Assembly: GCA_037178625.1 (NCBI GenBank)
Contig: CM074144.1
Location: 1,116,001-1,180,000, forward strand
Reading direction: 5' to 3'
Source of the DNA: Skeletonema tropicum
Taxonomy: Eukaryota; Bacillariophyta; Thalassiosirophyceae; Thalassiosirales; Thalassiosiraceae
Length of the DNA: 64,000 nucleotides
Positions 22,113 through 32,900 of the stretch are shown here, one piece after another. The notes below the pieces were generated by a model, which was given only the letters and a program-made list of their open reading frames with translations, did not search any database and was not told the DNA's origin. Each line of letters begins with the position of its first letter. Position 1 is the first letter of the stretch. The translations under genes were made by a program, and so were the position numbers.

Positions 22113-25100
22113 CTATCCCGATCGAGCCGAGGCTGGTTCCGACGCCGAGAGGGAATAATACGGTAAGAAAGATTTAGACGAGAGGTGAGCAGGCACCGTG
22201 TGTCCAAATTGAAGAAAATTTGATCTGGAGACCATCTGACAGTCCCGCAAACGACGGAAATGAGCATCATCTTTGATTTCTTTCGTGTAAATATCATTAA
22301 TGACTCCCGGGATATGCAGAACGTTGACTTCATTGAAGGAGTGGGCTTCACGAACACTATTTTCCCGGAGATTAAGATGCTTTGTGCCCTTATTAGTGAC
22401 AGAGTGTGACCATGCTACGCAGGCCTCGTTATCATTGTAGACTGGCGTACATGCTTCAGCTTCGGGAATGTGCAGGTCTTTTGCGAGAAGTTTGATGGCT
22501 TGAGTTTCTTTCACACACTCGTCGGTAGCCAGAATTTCGGCCTCACAAGAACTTCGAGCGGTGCGCTCTTGTCTGATAGAGCGCCAAGCAACTGGCCCCC
22601 CTGTCCTGCAGACGACATATCCAGAGAGTGATCGAAACTTGAACAATTCGATGGGAGCGCCATCGGGAAGGGCATTACCAATTTGCCCTCCCCAACATGC
22701 ATCAGCGAAAGAAGTCAGTTGCATGACTTCTGAGGTAGATGGTGGAGTAGCGTCCGTATAAGCTTCTTTATCATGGTGACGAGGGAAGTGATTAAATGCT
22801 TGAAGTGTGTTGCACGCATCGGAATGGAAGGAGATACCGTAGTCACTTGTACTATACAGGTACTTGAGGACATGAAGTGCCGCTTGGTAGTGCTGGGCAC
22901 TCGGTGCGTGACTATATGAAGCTAGGAACGTGAGTGACGGAGCCACGTCTGGACGGGTACATTGAGCAAGCCAATTAATAGACCCAACAATGCCTTGAAA
23001 AACCTTGGTGCGTCGTTTTAAGTCCGGATCATTAGCAGCTGGTGGTGGAAGCGAATCAATAGGAAGCCCGGACCTATATGGAGTCATGTTAGGGACTCGT
23101 TTGAATTTGCTCAGGCCAAAACGATGGGCTGTATGGACGGTGAACGCGGATTGAGACATGTGCACTGAGACGTGGCCATTATCGTGACGTTTCCAAAGAA
23201 ATGATGAGCCAAGAAAGTAATCAACATCTCCCATGAAGTCAACAGTTACCTTGGACTTGAGAGCTTGACGGAATAGTTCCTCCTCTTCATCACTAGTCGA
23301 GTAGAACACAAAATCATCAACATACACCCCGATATGAATCATTTTCCTTGTAGCAGGCAGTGTAATCGTGGTAGTAGGTGCCTCGGGAGTAGAGGGAATA
23401 GTGACAGTCACCATGCCATCGTCGTTTCTAGTGCTCTCAAAGTTGGAGGCGGTCGGATCAACTATACCCGAGAAGATGCAAGGATCATGTGGTGATTGCA
23501 CTAAACCCATGTCTCGAAGAATACTAGCGAAGCGATTGAACCAATGACGTGGGCTACGACGAAGGCCATATAGAGTTTTCTTCAGTTTCCAGTACACACC
23601 TTTATCATAGTCGGGATCGCCCAAAGGAGGACGAACGACCGTGGCTTCATCGTCTGGAAGCACCGCTTGGCAGAAAGCGTTCTTACAGTCGCCTTGTTGA
23701 AGAACACGCTTTTCACCCACGGCTTTAGAAGTGAGAAGGCGAAGAGACGAGTATTTGAGTACCGGTGCATAGCGGTCGGACTTGCTATAGTATCGATCTT
23801 CATGATTACCGAGCACAACAATTCTTGATTTGGCACGATGAGGTTTGCCGTCTTTATCTGGCTTAACAACAAGTACACACATAGACGGGATGGCTTTAGG
23901 AATGGCTCCTGTACGACGAAGGGCCAAATAATCTTTCTTTGAGATACGCTCATAGACGTTGTGATCCATCAAGCCTTGGGCTTCTTCTTGATACGATGCC
24001 AACCAAACGTGACGATCTGGGTTTGTTGGATGAAGAGCCTGTTGAAGTGATGGTGGGCACGGCGATAGCAGGTTTTTAGCCGAGACGAAGTTTGCTGAAG
24101 GGGCATTGTTAGACGAATTGGGACGGAGAAAAGAGCTAATCGCACCATGACCGGCAATTAGAGTATCATCTCCCACTAGAGTAGTCCAGTTCTGACGAAG
24201 GTCAGGAAGGGGAACGGACCAGTCAATTTGTTTTGAACGAGGATGTTTACGATGAACGAAGGCAAACCCCCCTTGAGGCGAGTAATGAAGATAGCCGCGT
24301 TGGAAAGCGCCATTGTGATCTAGAGTGATTTTGGAATCTTGTCGTAGAAAATGAGGAAGGCCATCAAAGACGTCCGCGACAGCGGAAGCTGCGGCGTCTG
24401 GAGGAGATTCATACGAGACTAAGTCTTCGTAGCTTAATTCAGTAGTACTGCCATTATCCAGATGAATGACATATAGTGACTCAGCTTCAGGAGTGTCTGC
24501 TGATGAAGAGACGAAAGGAGTGTTGACCATGGGAATGTTCTGAACCGTACCTTTAATAGAAGCGCCGTCTTTCTCAATAGTAACGCGAGTGCCAGGAGGA
24601 TATGGCTCTGGAACCGGGTCAGTATTGTAACGAAGAAGTCCACACGTGAGACCTCCATCATATCGAATGTTCTTGGGGTACATTGTGCCTGGATGGGCAC
24701 TCTCATCAAGTTTGAAAGCAGGAGGACGGTAATATTTGCGTGTGACAGGATTGTAGAAAGTGATGGTATTAGTTGCTGGATCCCGACCGACCGCAATACC
24801 ATCCAATGTTTGAGCCTGCGATTTAGTACGTGAGTCTGTAGATGTCACGTCCTTATCGTGGGAGAAGAATCCCACCGAGAATAGTTCGAACCATGTACGT
24901 GAATCCGGTTTCACCCCATGAACTAATTCAAATGGAGATGTAAGTTTATTGTTAAGTCGACCAGGGACTTGATTGAGCATATTGACAGCGTGGTTCAAGG
25001 CAAAGAACCAATAGTCTCTAGGCATTTGTTTCTCCGTCAAGTAGGCTCTCGCCATTTCGATGATAGTACGCCAAGTGCGTTCCACAAGGCCATTAGCAGA

Positions 25101-27941
25101 TTGATAGCCGGCAGGAGCCGCGATGACCCGACTCTTATGTTTGAGAATAAAGCGAAGAGCTTTGCCACCGATGAGTTTCTTGTCAAAATCCGTATGAAAA
25201 CGTCGAGGAAGACGACCCGCGTCGGCACGAAAAGATTCGAGAGCATTGACAATCTCTCTGCCCGTGACCGATGTGAGACCATAGATCCATGAATATCTTG
25301 TGGCAACATCCACTAGAAGTAAGGCATAGCGAAAGCCATGAAGACCGACGCTATCACCGAATACAATATCCATGTGACACTTATCTAAGAATTTTCGACG
25401 TTTCTTATTTGGCTTGCCTCGTGGTGGATTTGGAATAGTTGTAAAATCTCCAAGGGTTGGTGGACGTTCCCCTGTAGATATCAGTTTGGCATTGGCAGAT
25501 GCCTCAGTGATGAAGTTTTGGTTGCGAAATTTGCGACACGCGAAGATACGATGAAGCTGGAGTGTATCAAACGTGGTACGATGCTCACATGGAGCAGGTA
25601 CATTGCTTGGACGGACTGGTGGCAGTTGAGTAGGATCGTCATGGAGTTGACGAAGAGTGGATAACGAGATAGGTGGCGAAGGTTCCACATCGGCTTGCGG
25701 TGCCGGACTTACGGACGAGTCATCGGGCACCGGAGATTCTGAGATAGACTGTGAATCTGCGTCCGCTGAGTTAGAATCAGTGGCTTCAGTAGACACAGTT
25801 GTATCATCCCCAGCCTGATCAAAGGACATATTGACAGCATCGCTCGGGACTGAGACTCTGGTACTATCTTCAACTTCCGGAGGGATGACATGCGGCGAGT
25901 CAGACACGTTGAGTACCGGTGTCTGAGCCGGGCGAGCAGATGTTGTTGGATAAACGCGAGGTTCAGCATAATCATGCTTGCCCACAAATGATCGGCCGAG
26001 CGGTTCGTAACTAATGAGATTGTCCGCGGAATCATCAACTTCCAAGATGAAATTAGGAAAGATAAGGTAAGACCCCTCATCGTGCCAAGAAAAGACCCCA
26101 CATCCAGGCATCTTTCTGTGTTTACGCAGTGAGTACAAAGGACTCCTGAGGGCCGGAACGTGAAGAACATTACGGAGTAGCACAACTTTGCCATTGAGAC
26201 GAACTACCGCGGTTCCTTCTCCTTGAATAGGTACAGATGTCGCATCGCCAAGATCACAGACTCGTCCAGGCGGACACTTTCGGTACGAGAGAAAGGCTTG
26301 GTGATCGGGTACCATAGTATGAGTTGCGCCGCTATCAGCACAAGCCCGATCTGCTGCAGTATCAACAAGTTGCAGCTTGTCTGGGTTGTGATGAAGAAAG
26401 GTTTGAAACGCCGATGTGACTGTAGAGGAAAAATCAGACGCAGTGGTTGCAGTTGCGGACCGAGCAGAGCAGCGTTGCACACGAACGTAACCAGAAGTGG
26501 AATTTTTAGCTTTAGAGCTATTTTTAGCAACAACCTCTGTCCATAGGCCGACTTCCTCAGATTGGAATTCAGCATCATCATCATCATCGGAACTCAATTC
26601 CGTATCAACTTCACGGCCCGCTCGGAGGGCTGCATAAGGATTGACATCCGACTCTCGAGGAAGAGGAGCCGGTGCCGGGGCAGTGGAATGGCGCTCAGAA
26701 GACGTGGCACGTTTGCCAGAGACGTGCGCATCAGGAGTGGCATCAGACGACTTCTTCTTCTTGTTATCCATATAAACCTTGAACTTTTGGAGAACTTCAT
26801 CGGCCGCCGCCTTATCTTTTATGATCACATAGCCAGAACGAGCTGCGGCTGGACAGCCATCACATAACTTATGAAAGTTGTCGAGAGGCTGGTAACAGAC
26901 TGGGCATTTGACTCCCTCTTTAAAGAGCTCATCTAGCTTGACCCACTTCATGGGTTTGTACGGATAGCTGTTTTGACGTTCCGGAGGAGTTTGACGTTCC
27001 GGAGGAGGTTGACGAGGCGGAGGTTGCTGTGAAGGATTGGCTGAACTGGCACGATTAGCAGACGGAAGGCCTCGGTCCTGTCCATAAGGATCAGAAATCT
27101 TGGCAAGGATATCTTCTTGCTTGACAGCCTCAGTGAGTGTTTCCACAGTACCTGATGTCAATGTTGGATCACCCTGCTGATATTTGGCACGAATCCCCGG
27201 GTAACGCTCAGCACAGAGTTTCGCAAGAGCCAGAAGATAGACGAATTGAGGGAGAGAGCAATCCTTAAGCCGAATGGAAAGGTCACGCACTCGTTTCATG
27301 AATTGTGAGCCAGTTTCCTGAGGTCCCATTTCCAAAGACGCCCAATCGATAGCAGTCTTGAGCAAGTTCTGAGGCGACGTAGGATTGATCTCTTCTAAGT
27401 AATCCCTCAATACCGCAATTCCATCATTTTTATATTTGGAATTGGAGAGATAGGGATGAATGAGTTCATTAGGCACCGTGTCAAGTAGCTGACTCATGAT
27501 ATAACGACTGTACTCTTCTTCCCCACTCTGAGTTTGCGTCCAATCAGTTACTCCGTCAAAGTATTTGTCGCTCTTGAATAGGTCAATTGCCTGAAGAAAC
27601 TTGGCGGCATTCTCCTCGGTACCATCCCATGATGGCATCGTGGGTTTGGTAGGAGGAGGTTTCTTTTCGGCGACCATGTGTTGCACCAATTGGAGCAATA
27701 ACGCGTTTGTTACATCCTGGGACGTGGGAGCAGGAGGAATCGAGGCAGCAACTGATGGAGGATTCGGAGCAGCAGTCGGAACATGAGCTGGTGGAGGAAT
27801 GGGGGCAGCAGCCGGAACAGGAGCTCCTGGTGGAGGAATTGGAGCAGCAGCTGGGACGGGGGCTGGTGCCGGAGTTGGAGCAGGTGCCGGACGAGCAACC
27901 GCGGCCACAAGTTGTTGAAGGAGTAGGACAGTAGGATCCAA
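22113..27941 (-). CDS. Copia-1 Gag-Pol polyprotein, main exon
   Basis: This 1942-codon frame encodes, in order, a Pro/Ala-rich N-terminus (~1-105), a Gag core (~110-290), a Cys zinc motif (CPVCYQPLDN...CDGC, ~350), an aspartic protease with DSG at 536-538, an integrase with D858, D918 and E954 (35 residues between the last two, as in D,D35E), a reverse transcriptase with YVDD (D1542/D1543), and a C-terminal RNase H with SFADACWGG and CEAE. Order integrase before RT is diagnostic of Ty1/copia. All catalytic residues are present and the frame is open. The true N-terminus lies farther upstream: the frame stays open to about 28054 and, after a candidate 84-nt intron, continues in 28139-28279 and 35120-35414. 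The nested Copia-2 prevents a normal transcript. Confidence 0.95.
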   Translation of the reverse strand: MDPTVLLLQQLVAAVARPAPAPTPAPAPVPAAAPIPPPGAPVPAAAPIPPPAHVPTAAPNPPSVAASIPPAPTSQDVTNALLLQLVQHMVAEKKPPPTKPTMPSWDGTEENAAKFLQAIDLFKSDKYFDGVTDWTQTQSGEEEYSRYIMSQLLDTVPNELIHPYLSNSKYKNDGIAVLRDYLEEINPTSPQNLLKTAIDWASLEMGPQETGSQFMKRVRDLSIRLKDCSLPQFVYLLALAKLCAERYPGIRAKYQQGDPTLTSGTVETLTEAVKQEDILAKISDPYGQDRGLPSANRASSANPSQQPPPRQPPPERQTPPERQNSYPYKPMKWVKLDELFKEGVKCPVCYQPLDNFHKLCDGCPAAARSGYVIIKDKAAADEVLQKFKVYMDNKKKKSSDATPDAHVSGKRATSSERHSTAPAPAPLPRESDVNPYAALRAGREVDTELSSDDDDDAEFQSEEVGLWTEVVAKNSSKAKNSTSGYVRVQRCSARSATATTASDFSSTVTSAFQTFLHHNPDKLQLVDTAADRACADSGATHTMVPDHQAFLSYRKCPPGRVCDLGDATSVPIQGEGTAVVRLNGKVVLLRNVLHVPALRSPLYSLRKHRKMPGCGVFSWHDEGSYLIFPNFILEVDDSADNLISYEPLGRSFVGKHDYAEPRVYPTTSARPAQTPVLNVSDSPHVIPPEVEDSTRVSVPSDAVNMSFDQAGDDTTVSTEATDSNSADADSQSISESPVPDDSSVSPAPQADVEPSPPISLSTLRQLHDDPTQLPPVRPSNVPAPCEHRTTFDTLQLHRIFACRKFRNQNFITEASANAKLISTGERPPTLGDFTTIPNPPRGKPNKKRRKFLDKCHMDIVFGDSVGLHGFRYALLLVDVATRYSWIYGLTSVTGREIVNALESFRADAGRLPRRFHTDFDKKLIGGKALRFILKHKSRVIAAPAGYQSANGLVERTWRTIIEMARAYLTEKQMPRDYWFFALNHAVNMLNQVPGRLNNKLTSPFELVHGVKPDSRTWFELFSVGFFSHDKDVTSTDSRTKSQAQTLDGIAVGRDPATNTITFYNPVTRKYYRPPAFKLDESAHPGTMYPKNIRYDGGLTCGLLRYNTDPVPEPYPPGTRVTIEKDGASIKGTVQNIPMVNTPFVSSSADTPEAESLYVIHLDNGSTTELSYEDLVSYESPPDAAASAVADVFDGLPHFLRQDSKITLDHNGAFQRGYLHYSPQGGFAFVHRKHPRSKQIDWSVPLPDLRQNWTTLVGDDTLIAGHGAISSFLRPNSSNNAPSANFVSAKNLLSPCPPSLQQALHPTNPDRHVWLASYQEEAQGLMDHNVYERISKKDYLALRRTGAIPKAIPSMCVLVVKPDKDGKPHRAKSRIVVLGNHEDRYYSKSDRYAPVLKYSSLRLLTSKAVGEKRVLQQGDCKNAFCQAVLPDDEATVVRPPLGDPDYDKGVYWKLKKTLYGLRRSPRHWFNRFASILRDMGLVQSPHDPCIFSGIVDPTASNFESTRNDDGMVTVTIPSTPEAPTTTITLPATRKMIHIGVYVDDFVFYSTSDEEEELFRQALKSKVTVDFMGDVDYFLGSSFLWKRHDNGHVSVHMSQSAFTVHTAHRFGLSKFKRVPNMTPYRSGLPIDSLPPPAANDPDLKRRTKVFQGIVGSINWLAQCTRPDVAPSLTFLASYSHAPSAQHYQAALHVLKYLYSTSDYGISFHSDACNTLQAFNHFPRHHDKEAYTDATPPSTSEVMQLTSFADACWGGQIGNALPDGAPIELFKFRSLSGYVVCRTGGPVAWRSIRQERTARSSCEAEILATDECVKETQAIKLLAKDLHIPEAEACTPVYNDNEACVAWSHSVTNKGTKHLNLRENSVREAHSFNEVNVLHIPGVINDIYTKEIKDDAHFRRLRDCQMVSRSNFLQFGHTVPAHLSSKSFLPYYSLSASEPASARSG

Positions 27942-28054
27942 GGCTGGGGCATGAGGAGGTGCCGGCGCCGTAGTTTGGGGAGGAAGGGCAGCTGTAGACG
28001 CAGCAGCCGTAGAAGCGGCAGTCGCCGCCGAAGGAGCGATAGTACTTGGGTATG

Positions 28055-28138
28055 CTTACATATCAGTGAGTGTCCGTATATATACCCATAAATTAGGTAC
28101 CCTAATTTTCCGGCTGTCACTTGGTGCAACAGACACAC
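28055..28138 (-). other. candidate intron in Copia-1 gag
   Basis: On the minus strand, ccag|gtgtgtctg is a donor and gatatgtaag|cata an acceptor 84 nt later, with an actgat branch-like motif just before it. Splicing joins the Pro/Ala-rich stretch ending AAPSP to AYPSTIAPSAATA in frame and removes a TAA. Without splicing, the TAA at the acceptor would cut Gag short. Confidence 0.6.
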
Positions 28139-28279
28139 CTGGTGAAGGTGCGGCCGCTGATGATGCAGCTGGAGGGGCTGACGTGGTGGCCTGTTGAGGG
28201 CGGATTGGAGTTAATGGAATGACGGCCTGTTGCTGCGGAGGAGCTTCGGGCGTGAAAGGAGGGATGGGTGATTGCTCCT

Positions 28280-28524
28280 TGACACAGGAAATGATATTTC
28301 GTGTATTTACGGATTCTTACAGTTATGGTATGTTAGGGGTAACATACGGTCTATGTAGATAGAGATTGTGTTAGGAGCGATTCCATTGTTCTTCTCACAA
28401 TAAAGGAAAGAAAAATAAACATAAAGACGTCGTTTGTCGACAACGTGCTGTCTTCTCCGTAGAAGAACACAACCTGCTATTACTACGCAACTCTCTTGTC
28501 CTGTATCATCTACAGTGATTAAGA
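28280..28524 (+). repeat. Copia-2 5' LTR
   Basis: Runs from tgacacagga to gtgattaaga. It contains aataaag/aataaac motifs near the middle that could serve polyadenylation. It differs from the 3' LTR at about 28368 (t/c) and 28387 (t/c). Confidence 0.95.
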
Positions 28525-28538
28525 GATTAACAGTCTCG
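28525..28538 (+). promoter_or_regulatory. Copia-2 putative primer-binding site
   Basis: Immediately inside the 5' LTR, gattaacagtctcg has the complement cgagactgttaatc. With the last LTR bases this forms a stem-loop whose loop reads CTGTTAA, the loop of an Asn (GUU) tRNA anticodon arm. That suggests priming by a tRNA half molecule. The loop match is seen; the use as primer is inferred. Confidence 0.45.
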
Positions 28539-28807
28539 TTTGTTCTGTCTTTCAACCAATTTGGCTGATTTACCACTGAGCACCGGTACTTCATCGAGTA
28601 AGCAAAGTGAGCAACGCTGTTCCTTTCTAGCTCGTCTGTTATTGTCGTCGCCAACCCGGACGACCGGGAGTTTGGAAAAAGATCTACCCATCTAGTCAAC
28701 TATATGAGTAGATAGAGCTTCACGAGTGAGCCATTAAACCGGCCACAGACCTGTCGCGGACGTGAATCCACCCTAGAGGAACGATCCTCAACTGTAACTT
28801 ATCAACT

Positions 28808-29982
28808 ATGAGGGCTCTAATCACTAACGTAGTGTTATTGCTGCTCTTGTTGACAGTTCAAAACCTAGTTGCAGTCTCATCATCATCATCCCCCGTCCTA
28901 CCTGTCGTCGAATTAGATACAACGATGTCGTCTTATTCACCAAACAAGGAGATCCTACGGAAGAGATTTATTCACCTCAAGAATGAGTGGTTTCAACGCC
29001 ACACTTACATTCTCAGCGTCTTCGTAAAAGAAGGTATCAAGAGTTGGTACGATTACGTCGCTTTCATTGAGAATCTGGACGAAGTTAACTCTGTTAAGAA
29101 TCGGAACGACTCATATCAAGATGACGATGATGGGAATTGTGGTGGTGATGCCAGTGCCATCAGCTACTTCTGGAAGAAACGGATGATCCATAGCTTATCG
29201 TATGTCAATGAATTGCAAATCGAGCATGGACCACTCAATACTGGATTGGTGGATATTCAAAGTCATGGTTACATCGAATTCTGCAACTATTGCGATGCCA
29301 ACCCCCCATTCCAATCGTTTTCGAACAGCCTTGCACGCGAACACGCTGTCAAGTTCAGGCTACTTGAACTCGAAGAGCGAGCGCAAGGCACACGCAGAGG
29401 TTCTTTCCGCAGAGGCTGAAGCAGACATATTGCGGGATAGGGCCTATGGCGGTAGCAGTGTGATGACAAATCCTGATCGTGAAGGAACAATTTCGAAGGC
29501 ATCTGGTTCTCGGCATTTCGCTCAAAGACAATTCCAGATTCCTTGGTACGATCGATGGTGGGGATAACCTTAGTTTGGATGGGGACAGCCTTAGTTTGGG
29601 CAGCAATTCAGTGGATAATCACCCACCAACCACTATGGGTAATCTTTCTTCTGGCTTCACCGGCATTCCATTTGGTCCGCTGAATTTTGGATCTACCAGT
29701 GGTTCGCATTCACACCACTCACAACGCTCCTCTGGTTCGCATGGGCATTCTCATCACAGCCCCTCCTCATCGTCTTCATCACACAAGAAGAAGAAGAAGA
29801 AGAAGCCCTATGGTAGCGGTGGTGGTGGCGGTGGCAGCAGTGGTGGAAGCAGCGGTAGCAGCCGCGGCAGCAACAGTGGAAGCAGTATTCCGTCCCAAAT
29901 TAGTGCTAGTGTATCCGACGGGTCTGGGGGAGGTAACGGTCGCTATGCTGGAGTCTACAAGAAGTCCGATCCTAGAGTTTAG
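28808..29982 (+). pseudogene. Copia-2 gag region with three frame changes
   Basis: Coding starts at Met 28808 with a strongly hydrophobic first ~20 residues; an internal Met (MSSYSPNKEIL) is an alternative start. The frame changes at ~29385 (ERA to KAHAEVLSAEAEAD), at ~29563 in a GGGG run (DRWWG to DNLSLDGDS), and at ~29965 (YKKSDPR to RLKFEASLFP). Each change is +1. The last part is Gly/Ser/His-rich with a Lys run (SSSSSSHKKKKKKKPYG). Since the LTRs are almost identical, sequencing or assembly indels or programmed shifts are as likely as decay. Confidence 0.6.
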
Positions 29983-32900
29983 ATTGAAGTTTGAGGCCTC
30001 CTTGTTCCCTGATCGTTATGTGGGGAATGATGCTAGAGCCAGTAAGCAGTCTGGTGATACTGTTGGTAGCGATGCTAAGATGCCATCATCGTCATTGGGA
30101 GATGCTACCAACGTCGATACTGCCTCGCAGTCCAATACTACTTCTAAGGTTGATATCAATTATCATGATGTCATGTCTGCCAATGGTGAAGTTGTCAGTC
30201 TACTTGTACCGTCAGTCCAGGATTCGTCTCCCGTTCCCTACAATATTGCATGTACTGGCTCCAAAGTTCTTGATAATTGGCAAAACACTCACGAGACTAG
30301 CCCTACTGATGGCGACGGTGTTTCCGAGATGTCTGCAGATGGGGAGGCTATTCGCTACCATGTTCATTCCACTGAGGTTTCTCATGATGAAGATAGTTCT
30401 GAGGCCCTCTCTGATGACACGTCCACTGATGATGACTTCCGTGAGCCAGATGCAGGTGATGACAATGCCACTTACCGTGTGTCAAGGAGTAAGCATCGCA
30501 CTAGGAAGGGTGATCTTGCGGACAGAGGCGCTAATGGAGGTGTCCAAGGTGATAGTCTTCGCGTTATCAACGTGATTCCCAATCTCCACGTTGATCTTTC
30601 CGGCCTCGACAACCATACCTTGGCTAAGACGCCGATTGGCACTTGCGGTGGTGTTGTTTTGACTCAGCGAGGTCCTGTTATTGCGGTCTTTCATCGGTAC
30701 GCTCTATTGGGGAGAGGACGCAGTATTCACTCGAGCATCCAACTTGAAGCTTATGGGAATACAGTCGATGATAGATCTATTGCTTTTGGTGGTGGACAGT
30801 GCATTGAGACTGAGGACGGTTACCGCATTCCTTTGGATATTCAAGATGGCCTTGCCTATCTCAACATCCGTCCATTCACCAACGATGAACTCGAGCATTT
30901 GCCACAAGTTGTCATGACTGCTGACACGGCTAGGAGACCTACAGTTCACGACTCTGTCATCTCTGACGATCCTACTTGGTATGAGCGTCAACCTAACGAG
31001 CCTCTTCCCAACGCTGAGAACTTCAATGCTGTTGGCGAGTTTCTTCACCGCGATGCGAATGTCACCGCATCCTCCCATCACTCCGATCCAGAACCTCCAT
31101 TCCCCTTCTATGAAGCTCCATCTGCCTCTGATCTCATCTCCGTCGAGGAAGATATTATTCCCTCAGTCAACGTCAACGAACATTTTGGATTTCCACCTAT
31201 GATTCCTGGACTCCTACGTGATGTCGAGAAATATGGGGAGCTTCTTACTGGGCAGGTGGTTGGTGTACATGAGACTCGTGCGCACGCTCGTGATTATGAT
31301 GCTCTTCGTCCATTCTTCCTCAATGCACCCCGTGAGGTTGTTGTGCACACAATGCGGTCTACTACCCAGTGGTATAATTCCATCCCGCAAGCTAGTCGTC
31401 TTTATGACATGCGCAAGGCTCATTTTCCTGCTTGCAACATCTTTCGCCGCCACGAGGCTGTCGGTACAGACACGGTCTTCTTTGATATTGAAGCATGGGG
31501 AGGGTATCGCTGCTGTCAATTCTATATAGGTCGACGTAGCTACTACATGTCTGCTCATGGGATGCTTACGGATGGTCAATTTGCTGGGAGCCTTGAGGAT
31601 GAAATTCGGTACCGTGGAGCAATGGATCTGCTCATCTCTGACAGGGCTAAGGCTGAAATTAGTGCAAGGGTCAGGGAACTTCTTCGTGCCTTCCAGATTA
31701 AAGACTGGCAGTCCGAACCGCATCATCAAAATCAAAATATTGCAGAGCAGTACATCCAAGAACTTAAGAAGTATTGCAATTGGGTCCTGAATACCTCCGG
31801 TGCTCCTCCAGAATCCATCTTTTTCATCATCAAGTATGCTATGTTCATCCACAATCGCACGGCGAGGGAAAACTTGGGTTGGAGGACTCCTCATGAAGCC
31901 TTGACTGGGCAAACGCCTGACATTAGCATGCTTCTTTGCTTTCGTTTCTGGCAGGTGGTGTATATCAAGAACTACAGAGACATGGGAACTGGTTTTCCTT
32001 CGGAATCTAACGAGATCCTTTGCCATTTCTTGGGATACTCTGAGACCGTTGGTCACAGTATGACGTTCATGGTATACAACCCCGAGACCCATTCCATCCT
32101 TTATCGGTCGAGCATTCGAGCGGAGAACGAGAATGATATCAAGAAATCACCTATCCCACCTCATGACAATCCAGATCAGCGAGATACTCATCAGCAATGG
32201 CATGATGCCTTCCCAACTATTGAGGAGTTTGTGCCTTCTCCCGAGGATGCAACTGAGTCAGCAACAGTTCGTCCAGAAGTTCCAACAACTGCCACAAATC
32301 GTGATGGAACACCACTTCGTCGTAGTCCAAGAAGGCGAGCCCAGTCCACCGACAAGGAAGCAACCTCTACTTCTTCCAATACTACTCCACGCAGCCGTAG
32401 CCGCAGCCGTTATCGCAAGAAGAGTGATGAAGATGGGGGAGCAACCGCTGGGAAACCCAATCAGAACCAACCATCAGCTAAGCCATCCAACTTGAACCAG
32501 CTGAAATCTGATGAACTTGTGGGGAGGACTGTCCTTTTGAAAACTCGCGACGATGGGCAACGTTTCAGAGCTGAAATAGTCGGTATTCTTGAGGATTTCG
32601 AGGGGCAACGAGATAGCAACCCTGAGCTGATCAAATTCAAATGCCGTGTTGGGGATGCAAAGTTTGATGAGATTGTTGATTACAACGATATGCTGGGACT
32701 CATTGAGGAGCAAGTACAGAATGAGGATGGTACTTGGAGATTTAGGCAGATAAAGGGGCATACGAAGCCACGTAGGCGCAGTGATAAGCCCAAGATTCTG
32801 ATCGAGTGGGAATCTGGGGAGGTGACGTTGGAACCTGTCTACAATATTGCAATCAAGGATAGATGGATTGTTGCTGAGTACGCCAGAGACAACAACCTTG

